From Muribaculaceae bacterium (GTDB lineage Bacteria; Bacteroidota; Bacteroidia; Bacteroidales; Muribaculaceae): a DNA stretch of 37,691 nt. Positions within the stretch are counted from its first letter, which is position 1; the number at the start of each line of letters is the position of its first letter. Made by a program: the position numbers and the translations under genes. Below, in pieces: positions 8,675 to 15,459 of the stretch. The stretch is from the NCBI GenBank assembly GCA_017399915.1, contig JAFQAS010000028.1:1-37691 (forward strand), read 5' to 3'. The notes under the pieces were generated by a model. It was given only the letters and a program-made list of their open reading frames with translations. It searched no databases and was not told where the DNA came from.

Positions 8675-9856
8675 ATGAAAATGGCGGAAAAATTTATAAG
8701 TTTTATTAAATCAAAGCAACATTCATTGGTGAATCTTCTCATTCACCTTTCGGCTGTTTCTTTGTTTGTTCTCCCCGAAGTAATTACCAATATAGACGAC
8801 CAACGACCTGTGCCCGATGGCATAATCATCAAAACCATCATATATTTGGTTATTTTTTATATCAATTACTTCTTGATTGAGAGGTTTCTTGATAAAAAAG
8901 GTGGCAAATGGCACTTTGTTGGAATGAATATTGTGTTGTTAGTTGTAGCATCGGGTATTATATTAACTACATCTCATGGATATACCGATAAAAATTTTCA
9001 CCCGGTGCCCAAACCTCCGATTCATGAAAAAACATTACCTCCTCCTAAATACGAAACACCCGAAGGTAAACCATTTGAGCATGTACCTCCGCCTCGTCAT
9101 GAGCATAAGAATATTTATCTCCATGCCGCAGGTAGATTATCACGCGACCTTTTGATTGCAATTCTTTCCATTGGTTTGGCTTTTGCAGTGAGGGTAACGG
9201 CTCGTTGGCTTGAAACGCAACGCAAGCAAGCTGCATTGATGGCCTCGCAACGCGAAACCGAACTTGAAAATCTTAAAAGCCAGATTAATCCACACTTTCT
9301 ATTCAATACGCTCAACACCATTTATGCTCTCATTGCGGTCAAGCCTGAGCAAGCCCAAAAAGCAATTCATGAGTTGAGCGGAATGATGCGGTATGCTCTA
9401 TATGATACATCTGAAATGGTGACTCTTAAGCAAGAAATTGATTTCTTGAATAATTTCATTTCGCATATGAGAATGAGAATGAATGAAAAGCGACCTATTG
9501 AAACTTCATTGTCGTGTAATGGATATTCTGATTACAAAATAGCTCCACTCATTTTTATCCCTATAATTGAGAATGTTTTTAAATATGGTAATACCGGAAA
9601 TACTTCCCTTCCCATAAAAATAGATATTTCGGTAAATGATGGGATTGTGAGATGTTACACTTTCAATCATTTTGACAAAAATAATCATATAGATAAAAAA
9701 GACTCAGGTATAGGCTTTGCCAATTTGAAGCGACGCCTAAAAATTATTTATGGCAAAGATGCTTCATTCAATGTTATCCAACAAGATGACACTTTCCAAG
9801 TAGAATTAATTATCAACCTAAATAACTCAAAATATAACCAAGATGATAATTCTTAA
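8675..9856 (+). CDS. Sensor histidine kinase of the LytS/YehU type (His_kinase, PF06580)
   Basis: The 393-residue protein has about four membrane segments (residues near 18-37, 50-68, 80-98 and 155-172). A coiled stretch follows (RETELENLKSQ), then the kinase H box LKSQINPHFLFNTLN with phospho-accepting H207. The N box (FIPIIENVFKYG) and G box (DSGIGFANLKRRL) follow. Between the third and fourth membrane segments lies a loop at about residues 107-145 with 12 prolines and 5 histidines, which could bind a metal ion. The gene overlaps the response regulator gene by 14 bases, so translation is probably coupled. A nearby methionine two codons on (MAEKF) could also be the start. The signal sensed is unknown. 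Confidence 0.9.
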   Translation: MKMAEKFISFIKSKQHSLVNLLIHLSAVSLFVLPEVITNIDDQRPVPDGIIIKTIIYLVIFYINYFLIERFLDKKGGKWHFVGMNIVLLVVASGIILTTSHGYTDKNFHPVPKPPIHEKTLPPPKYETPEGKPFEHVPPPRHEHKNIYLHAAGRLSRDLLIAILSIGLAFAVRVTARWLETQRKQAALMASQRETELENLKSQINPHFLFNTLNTIYALIAVKPEQAQKAIHELSGMMRYALYDTSEMVTLKQEIDFLNNFISHMRMRMNEKRPIETSLSCNGYSDYKIAPLIFIPIIENVFKYGNTGNTSLPIKIDISVNDGIVRCYTFNHFDKNNHIDKKDSGIGFANLKRRLKIIYGKDASFNVIQQDDTFQVELIINLNNSKYNQDDNS

Positions 9857-10583
9857 ATGTTGTGTTATAGATGATGAGCCGTTAGCTGCGCAGCTAATAG
9901 CTTCGTATATTGAAAAAACTCCTTTCATGCAGTTGGTGGGTACATATTCATCGGCACAAGAGGCTGTAAAAACAATTCTTGAGAATCAAGTTGATTTAGT
10001 GTTTCTCGACATTGAAATGCCTCAGCTAAATGGATTGGAATTTGCGAAAATAATACCACCTACCACGCGTATTATTTTCACCACGGCATATGACCAATAT
10101 GCTATTCATGGATTTAAAGTAAATGCTCTTGATTATCTTCTTAAACCGGTGAGCTATGAAGATTTCTTGGCATCGGCCAACAAGGCACAACGTTGGATTG
10201 AGATACAACGAAACGGGTCAAATCAAGGCTCTTCACGCGACTATATTATCGTAAAAAGCGAATATCGACTTGTGCAGATTCCAACATCTGACATTCTTTT
10301 CATCGAAGGGCTAAAAGATTATGTGAAAATCTACACTATCGATGAGCAAAAGAGCATTATGACTCTTATGAATATGAAAACTCTTGAGCAATCTTTGCCG
10401 TCATATTTTATGAGAGTGCATCGCTCATTTATTGTTAACACAAACAAAATAAAGATAATCGAACGAAATCGCATCGTATTTGGTAATAAATATATCCCCA
10501 TTAGCGACACTTATAAACAAGTATTCTCCGATTACATTGCATCTCATCTGCTTTCGCAAAATCGTGATGATGTAAACTTATAA
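9843..10583 (+). CDS. LytTR-family response regulator
   Basis: The 246-residue protein has a receiver domain (residues about 4-120) with acidic residues D10 and D11, phospho-accepting D56 in VFLDIEMP, T80 and K101 in YLLKP. A LytTR DNA-binding domain follows (about 138-240; DYIIVKSEYRLVQIP, IEGLKDYVKIYT, FMRVHRSFIVN). It is the partner of the kinase encoded just upstream. LytTR regulators usually bind pairs of short direct repeats near promoters. No obvious target gene lies beside it, since a strong terminator follows and the next genes have their own promoter. Confidence 0.93.
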   Translation: MIILKCCVIDDEPLAAQLIASYIEKTPFMQLVGTYSSAQEAVKTILENQVDLVFLDIEMPQLNGLEFAKIIPPTTRIIFTTAYDQYAIHGFKVNALDYLLKPVSYEDFLASANKAQRWIEIQRNGSNQGSSRDYIIVKSEYRLVQIPTSDILFIEGLKDYVKIYTIDEQKSIMTLMNMKTLEQSLPSYFMRVHRSFIVNTNKIKIIERNRIVFGNKYIPISDTYKQVFSDYIASHLLSQNRDDVNL

Positions 10584-10605
10584 ATCTTATAGATAGATAT
10601 AGAAT

Positions 10606-10640
10606 GGTGAGTTGTTGCAATAGCAATGACTCATCTTTTT
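10606..10640 (+). terminator. Terminator of the two-component operon
   Basis: GGTGAGTTGTTGC pairs with GCAATGACTCATC around an AATA loop (three G-T pairs), followed directly by TTTTT. It starts 23 bases after the stop of the response regulator. Confidence 0.85.
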
Positions 10641-10677
10641 GTTTATAGGGCGGTTTTTATAAGTTGATTTAAATACC

Positions 10678-10709
10678 TTTGTCGCTTTCGATGAATTTCA
10701 CTACTTTTG
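10678..10709 (+). promoter_or_regulatory. Promoter of dtd and the downstream genes
   Basis: TTTG at 10678-10681, 20 bases, then TACTTTTG at 10702-10709. Transcription would begin around 10716, which supports the ATG at 10737 as the dtd start and rules against the upstream in-frame TTG at 10707. Confidence 0.7.
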
Positions 10710-10736
10710 TATGTCTTATTAAAAATTATTATTGAT

Positions 10737-11189
10737 ATGCGATTGGTTATACAACGTGTGAGCAGAGCCTCGGTTACTGTTGATGGAGAGGTAAAATCAT
10801 CAATCGGAAAAGGATTGATGGTGCTTGTGGGGGTGGAACATGGCGACACTCTCGATGATGTGAAATGGCTTGTGGGTAAAACGGTGGCATTACGCATTTT
10901 TGATGACGAAAATGGTGTGATGAATCGTTCGGTGATTGATGCCGGTGGAGAGGTGCTTGCAGTGAGCCAATTCACATTGACAGCATCTACTCGCAAGGGT
11001 AATCGACCTTCATATATACGAGCTGCCGGTCATGATGTGGCTGTACCTCTTTATGAGGCTTATTGCGAGCAGGTGAGTGTCGCGACAGGTAAAGAAACCG
11101 GGCAAGGTGTCTTTGGTGCTGATATGAAGGTGGAATTGATAAATGATGGACCCGTTACAATTATTATAGACTCAAAGCTAAAAGAATGA
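10737..11189 (+). CDS. dtd: D-aminoacyl-tRNA deacylase
   Basis: The 150-residue protein starts MRLVIQRVSRASVTVDGE, the typical N terminus of Dtd. It carries the conserved SQFTLTAST (active-site region) and the cis-Gly-Pro type motif near the end (NDGPVTIIID). Dtd removes D-amino acids and glycine wrongly attached to tRNA. The reading frame extends 10 codons upstream to a TTG, but the promoter at 10678-10709 and the family N terminus favour the ATG at 10737. Its last four bases overlap the start of the MazG-like gene (ATGA), so the two are co-translated. Confidence 0.96.
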   Translation: MRLVIQRVSRASVTVDGEVKSSIGKGLMVLVGVEHGDTLDDVKWLVGKTVALRIFDDENGVMNRSVIDAGGEVLAVSQFTLTASTRKGNRPSYIRAAGHDVAVPLYEAYCEQVSVATGKETGQGVFGADMKVELINDGPVTIIIDSKLKE

Positions 11190-11527
11190 AAAATAACACC
11201 GATATAACTATTCGTGAAGCCCAAGAGATGGTTGATAAATGGATTACGACCATCGGCGTGAGATATTTCTCTCCTTTAACCAATATGGCGATTCTTGCCG
11301 AAGAAACAGGCGAGGTGGCGCGTATAATGGCGCGAAAGCATGGCGATCAATCTTTTAAAGAGGGCGAAAACCCTAATTTGGCCGATGAATTGGCCGATTT
11401 GCTATGGGTGACCATAGCAATAGCAAATCAAGAGGGCATCGATCTCACCGAGGCGCTACAGCGAAATATCGATAAGAAAACCTCGCGCGATAAAAATCGA
11501 CATATAAATAATCCCAAATTAAAATAA
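11186..11527 (+). CDS. MazG-like nucleotide pyrophosphohydrolase
   Basis: This 113-residue protein is a single-domain MazG/all-alpha NTP pyrophosphohydrolase. The metal-binding acidic motif is seen as AEETGEVARIM near residues 32-42, and a second acidic helix, LADELADLLWV, lies near residues 66-76. Such enzymes cut nucleoside triphosphates to monophosphate and pyrophosphate and are thought to clean damaged nucleotides. It overlaps dtd by 4 bases (ATGA), so the two form a small quality-control operon. The exact nucleotide substrate cannot be read from the sequence. Confidence 0.9.
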   Translation: MKNNTDITIREAQEMVDKWITTIGVRYFSPLTNMAILAEETGEVARIMARKHGDQSFKEGENPNLADELADLLWVTIAIANQEGIDLTEALQRNIDKKTSRDKNRHINNPKLK

Positions 11528-11534
11528 TAATTAA

Positions 11535-11542
11535 TATCTTTG
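11535..11542 (+). promoter_or_regulatory. Possible -7 element for deoC
   Basis: TATCTTTG matches the TAnnTTTG -7 pattern and lies 36 bases before the deoC start. No good -33 TTTG is visible at the right distance, so deoC may also be read through from dtd. Confidence 0.45.
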
Positions 11543-11578
11543 TAGTTAAAGATGATAAATTAAAAAATATAGATAATT

Positions 11579-12463
11579 ATGAGTGATAAATATAGAGATA
11601 CGATTGCAGCAAGCAATGTCGTTGCTGATGATGAGAAGGTAAAAGCTGCTGTAGCAAAAATTCTTGCCGACCATTTAGAAGAAAATAAAACACAAGATGT
11701 GTATAAATTTCTTTTCAATACCATCGACTTGACCACACTTAATTCAACTGATTCACCTCAATCGGTAGCCCGATTTGTGGAACGTGTCAATGCCTTTGAA
11801 GAAGAATATGGCGAATTGAAAAATGTTGCGGCTATATGTGTTTATCCATGTTTTGCTCAAGTGGTGCGCTCGGTTCTCGAAGTGAGCGATGTGGAAATCG
11901 CTTGTGTGTCGGCTTGTTTCCCCACATCTCAATCGTTTATAGAAGTGAAAGTGGCTGAAACAGCTCTTGCAATCGATGGAGGTGCCGATGAAATCGACAT
12001 TGTGTTTAATCTTGGCAATTATTATGATGGCGACTATGAAGCTGTGTGCGATGAAATCGCTGAATTGAAAGCTGTGTGTCGTGATGCTCACTTAAAGGTT
12101 ATTCTTGAGACAGGCGCATTAAAAACAGCTGCCGATATCAAGGCGGCATCTGTCCTTTCTCTTTATTCCGGTGCTGATTTCCTCAAAACATCTACAGGAA
12201 AAGGATACCCCGGAGCTACTCTTGAAGCTGCTTATGTGATGGCTCAATGTATTAAAGAATATTACGAAAAAACCGGTAATATGGTGGGCTTTAAAGCATC
12301 GGGAGGTGTGGCTACAACCGAAGATGCGGTAGCTTATTACACTATAATCAAAGAAGTGCTTGGCGAAAAATGGCTCACAAATGAGTATTTCCGCATCGGA
12401 GCAAGTAGATTGGCCAATAATCTTCTTAGTGATATAGTGGGTAAAGAAGTGAAATTTTTCTAA
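11579..12463 (+). CDS. deoC: Deoxyribose-phosphate aldolase
   Basis: The 294-residue protein is a DeoC-type TIM barrel. Conserved parts are VCVYPCF (AICVYPCFAQVV), the DEIDIVFNLG strand, KVILETGAL, the Schiff-base lysine in DFLKTSTGKG and the second lysine in GFKASGGVATTEDA. It splits 2-deoxyribose 5-phosphate into glyceraldehyde 3-phosphate and acetaldehyde in deoxynucleoside breakdown. It belongs to the longer class of about 290 residues with an N-terminal extension. It sits 51 bases after the MazG-like gene, giving a nucleotide-salvage theme. Confidence 0.95.
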   Translation: MSDKYRDTIAASNVVADDEKVKAAVAKILADHLEENKTQDVYKFLFNTIDLTTLNSTDSPQSVARFVERVNAFEEEYGELKNVAAICVYPCFAQVVRSVLEVSDVEIACVSACFPTSQSFIEVKVAETALAIDGGADEIDIVFNLGNYYDGDYEAVCDEIAELKAVCRDAHLKVILETGALKTAADIKAASVLSLYSGADFLKTSTGKGYPGATLEAAYVMAQCIKEYYEKTGNMVGFKASGGVATTEDAVAYYTIIKEVLGEKWLTNEYFRIGASRLANNLLSDIVGKEVKFF

Positions 12464-12481
12464 TTAACACATATCCCATTT

Positions 12482-13021
12482 ATGGAATATTGGATTTATT
12501 TAAATGAGGAAAAGAAGGGTCCTTATACTGTAGATCAGTTGAAAGATCTTCATATTTCGGCCTCTACACTTGTGTGGGGAGAGGGCATGGTTTCGTGGAA
12601 AAATGCGAATGAAGTGCCCGAATTGGCTTCGTTGTTTGAAGATGAGGATAATCAAGAAGAAGCGACCTCTGAAGCGGTTGATAATATTGAAGAACCTCAA
12701 CAAGAATATAAGAAAAATATCACTCCGCCTCCATATAATCAAGGTTGCTGCAATAATTATGGCAACCCTTCGCAAGAGATTAAGAACCAATATCAGGAAT
12801 GTCCGCCTACCTATTTAGTTTGGGCAGTGTTATCGACCTTGTGTTGTTGCTTCCCTTTGGGTGTTGTCGCAATTATATATGGGTCAAATGTGCAATCTAA
12901 ATTTTATTCGGGCGATTATGAAGGAGCCGTGAAATATTCCGAACGGGCAGCTTTGTGGGTAATTCTGTCATTTGTGATAGGGTTGACGCTTACTCCTTTG
13001 TTTTCACTTCTTACTATGTGA
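12482..13021 (+). CDS. GYF_2 domain plus CD225/dispanin-type membrane protein
   Basis: The 179-residue protein has an N-terminal GYF_2-like domain (residues about 3-55: YWIYLNEEKKGPYTVDQL, LVWGEGMVSWKNANEVPEL). An acidic linker of about 35 residues and a Pro/Asn/Cys-containing stretch (ITPPPYNQGCCNNYG) follow. The C-terminal part resembles CD225/IFITM proteins (PPTYLVWAVLSTLCCCFPLGVVAIIYGSNVQ split by a cysteine cluster, then SKFYSGDYEGAVKYSERAALW), with two membrane segments near 110-135 and 157-177. Function in bacteria is unknown. It starts 18 bases after deoC, and its stop overlaps the next start by one base (TGATG), so it is tightly linked to the DUF2752 gene. Confidence 0.82.
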   Translation: MEYWIYLNEEKKGPYTVDQLKDLHISASTLVWGEGMVSWKNANEVPELASLFEDEDNQEEATSEAVDNIEEPQQEYKKNITPPPYNQGCCNNYGNPSQEIKNQYQECPPTYLVWAVLSTLCCCFPLGVVAIIYGSNVQSKFYSGDYEGAVKYSERAALWVILSFVIGLTLTPLFSLLTM

Positions 13022-13389
13022 TGAATAAAAAAACGCTTAATTGGATAATGGGGTTGATAGGGGTAGTAGTGTTGATTGCGTTATACTTCTTCTTCAACCC
13101 CGAAAACCATTTTTTCCCTAAATGTATATTTAAGCAACTCACAGGTTGGGATTGTGCCGGCTGTGGTAGCCAGCGCATGTTGCATGCCTTGCTTCATGGC
13201 GATTTTGCCAAGGCGTGGAGCTATAATTCCGGACTGATTGTGGGTATTCCTATTATCGCGATAATGTTTATTTCCAGTGCATTTCGCGACAAAGTGCCAC
13301 GATTATATAAATTCCTCAACTCACGAACTGTGATAATTGTGATATTGGTAGGGGTAGTTGCGTGGACAATAGGGCGAAATATCTTTTAA
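13021..13389 (+). CDS. DUF2752 family membrane protein
   Basis: The 122-residue protein shows the DUF2752 signature: a first membrane segment (residues about 8-28), then CIFKQLTGWDCAGCGSQRM, a helix, and GDFAKAWSYN, followed by two more membrane segments. Its start (ATG at 13021) shares one base with the stop of the previous gene, so translation is probably coupled. The frame extends upstream inside the previous gene, but that overlap is unlikely to be used. CD225 or TM2-like proteins and DUF2752 are often neighbours in Bacteroidetes, as I recall. The biochemical role is unknown. It ends 4 bases from the convergent gene at 13394. Confidence 0.8.
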   Translation: MNKKTLNWIMGLIGVVVLIALYFFFNPENHFFPKCIFKQLTGWDCAGCGSQRMLHALLHGDFAKAWSYNSGLIVGIPIIAIMFISSAFRDKVPRLYKFLNSRTVIIVILVGVVAWTIGRNIF

Positions 13390-13393
13390 CCTT

Positions 13394-14610
13394 TTATCTT
13401 AAGCATTGTGGCAGTGTGATGAGATTGGCGTCTATATCGATGCGATAGGGAAACCCTCTTTGCCCATGAATGCAGTATGATTCCGATAGCTTGGGGTTGA
13501 GGATTGAACTCTTCACAATGTGATTAATCTTTGATAATTTTTGACGTAAAGAATCGCTACATGGGTCGCATAAATCATCGATAGAGAGTTTCATGCGGTC
13601 GTCATCGCCTCCCGGTTTAATGAGGAGATAAATATTGTCGATTTCTTTGCGATAGTCACTTATCTGTTTCAACACAATACCCTCGGGGTGGCATAAGAAC
13701 AGAATATAAATAGTGCGCAATAGGGGAGAGAATCGCATCTCAAGCTCATTATATGCAGACAAAATCACTTTAAGGTCGCGGTTAACAACTATAGGTGATA
13801 TGTTGTTTGATGCGATAGTGAGTTTGCCTTGTAATAATTCCTCTAATTGTTCGATTGGGGGTACTTCATTGACGCGTGTTACATAGTCGAGCACAACGGC
13901 CGATATGCGGTCGAGATACATCTTTTTGTCGAGTTCGATGGCATCGACAGCCGAGTTATCTTCTTGATTGGTAGCCTCGATTGCTTCAGTTGCCAAATCA
14001 TTATCATCTTCTTCATCATCACTTTCTTGAAATTTTGAAGATAGAGAGGCTTTTAATAAATTAAATAAACCTCTAAATCCCTTTTTCTTTGATCTTGAAG
14101 GAGCTATTTCCTGTGCGCTTGATTTATTATTATAACCGCTCCTCTTGCAAAATTTATTTATAGAAGGGAAGTGTCTTTCTTCAAACACTTCATTTTTAGA
14201 TGTGTCAACATCGAAGTTGTGTTCCGATGAAGATGGTGCAGGGCAAGGTGCAGGGAGTTCAGGATCAAGAGAGTTTATGACTATTTCGGGTTCTGAATCG
14301 AAACTCGCAATATTGAGGAGTGTAGAGGCAAATTTATGAAAAGCAAAGTAATCAATACCTCTAAGTTGGGGATTAACCCCTTTTAAAATCACTACAGAGT
14401 CTTTGCCAAGGTTTCCGATGTTGAATCGTTTGGCTACAATTGTGACAGCCGCATCGAATCATATTGAGAAACTATTTCGGTTTTGAATATTCCTAATCCC
14501 ACGCGATTTAATCCCATGCGGATTTCTTCGATGTATATGTCATCGAGAGAAGAATATATAGTGATATACCCAACGGGAAATATTGTATATATTTTAGATA
14601 AAAGTTTCAT
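13394..14610 (-). pseudogene. Unknown protein gene broken by one frameshift
   Basis: I do not recognise this family. The 5' part starts at the ATG at 14610 and reads MKLLSKIYTIFPVGYITIYS up to codon 58, where it stops at 14434. The rest of the gene is in the -1 frame and stays open from 14458 (FDAAVTIVAKRFNIGNLGK) to the stop at 13394. A continuous protein would have about 405 residues. The middle (about residues 120-240 of the whole) is low complexity, with Lys/Arg and then Asp/Glu runs. The C-terminal 180 residues look folded (ILFLCHPEGIVLKQISDYRK, KPGGDDDRMKLSIDDLCDP, HGQRGFPYRID). No slippery heptamer is obvious at the junction near 14458-14463. It follows the vWA gene by 70 bases on the same strand, probably as one operon. 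It may be a sequencing error, a recent mutation or a recoding site. Predictors would start it at a GTG (14392), giving only 332 residues. Confidence 0.65.
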
Positions 14611-14680
14611 GTTAAATGAGGCTTGTTGATTACTTTGCTAAGTTACTGCTTATTTCTCAAAAAAAGAAATACAGAGTCAA

Positions 14681-15325
14681 TTATTCATCGTCATCATCGT
14701 CGAAGTAGTTTGATGCACATTCGCAAAGGTCGGTATCTATAGGCAAAGCATTTAACATCCATTTTGAGCGAGCTGATGACTCTTTGGCCGACATTGCACT
14801 AAATCCGGATCTCGTCTTTTTAAACTGCATCTTATTGTCGATTGAGAGAGAAAATGCCACACTTTCCACATCGTGATCTGTTCCGATATAAGCAAAAAGC
14901 CAACCTTCTTTTTTATATCGTTTGATAAGGGCTTTTATCGCTTGGTGATTCCACTCGCGAGAGGCATTTTCATAGCCATCGGTGATGATTGTTACCGACA
15001 CTGCCGCATTTTTTTCTTTTATTGAGTCGTGAAGGCGAGTGCAACAGCTGCCTATGGTGTCATATAGTGGTGTGCAGCAACATGGTTGATAGTCGGAGTC
15101 TTTAATGCGCTCAACAGTGTGAGCCGGTTGCATATTGCAAATATACTCTTGAGAGCAGCTACAGAATGTGACAAGCGAAATGGTTTGTTCCGATTCGGGA
15201 TTGTTTTTGATGAATGCTTGTATTGTACCTATTGTTTCGTTTACACTTGCCACTGCTTCGTGTTGCATTGAGCTCATAGATCCACTGCGATCAAGAATGA
15301 TAAGGTTGTGAATTTTTCGTGCCAT
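14681..15325 (-). CDS. von Willebrand factor A (vWA) domain protein
   Basis: The 214-residue protein is a cytosolic stand-alone vWA domain. The MIDAS metal site is complete: D12, S14 and S16 in ILDRSGSMSS, a threonine in CCCTPLYDTIG, and the aspartate in TIITDGYENAS. No signal peptide or membrane segment is visible. The C terminus is a run of acidic residues (YFDDDDDE). Several cysteines are clustered (TFCSCSQEYIC, CCCTPLYD, SCCTRL), which is unusual for a vWA domain. It is upstream of the frameshifted gene and downstream of comM on the same strand, separated from comM by a 22-bp palindrome. Partner binding through the MIDAS site is known for the fold; its partner here is unknown. Confidence 0.85.
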   Translation of the reverse strand: MARKIHNLIILDRSGSMSSMQHEAVASVNETIGTIQAFIKNNPESEQTISLVTFCSCSQEYICNMQPAHTVERIKDSDYQPCCCTPLYDTIGSCCTRLHDSIKEKNAAVSVTIITDGYENASREWNHQAIKALIKRYKKEGWLFAYIGTDHDVESVAFSLSIDNKMQFKKTRSGFSAMSAKESSARSKWMLNALPIDTDLCECASNYFDDDDDE

Positions 15326-15369
15326 AATAAATTTATTTAAAATGATTAAAAATGTTTTTGATTACAGCA

Positions 15370-15377
15370 CAAAGGTA
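15370..15377 (-). promoter_or_regulatory. -7 element upstream of the vWA gene
   Basis: On the minus strand these bases read TACCTTTG, matching TAnnTTTG, 45 bases before the vWA start at 15325. There is no clear TTTG at the usual distance; the palindrome at 15401-15422 occupies the region just upstream. Confidence 0.5.
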
Positions 15378-15400
15378 GAATTAAATATAAAGCATAGCCG

Positions 15401-15422
15401 ATTTTGGCAACGTTGCCAAAAT
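15401..15422. promoter_or_regulatory. Perfect 22-bp palindrome, possible operator
   Basis: The half-site ATTTTGGCAAC is followed at once by its exact reverse complement. The core TTGGCAACGTTGCCAA has the central CG and the symmetry of LacI/PurR-family operators. It lies 24 bases upstream of the -7 element of the vWA gene and 38 bases after the comM stop. As RNA it could also form a hairpin, but no T tract follows on the minus strand, so an operator is slightly favoured. Confidence 0.6.
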
Positions 15423-15459
15423 GTATGTGGTTGATATTTAGAGAGTTGTTTAAGTGTGT

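Noticed and set aside
10707..10736. Ten-codon extension of Dtd from a TTG
   Set aside because: It begins inside the proposed -7 element, and the family starts with MRLVIQRV.
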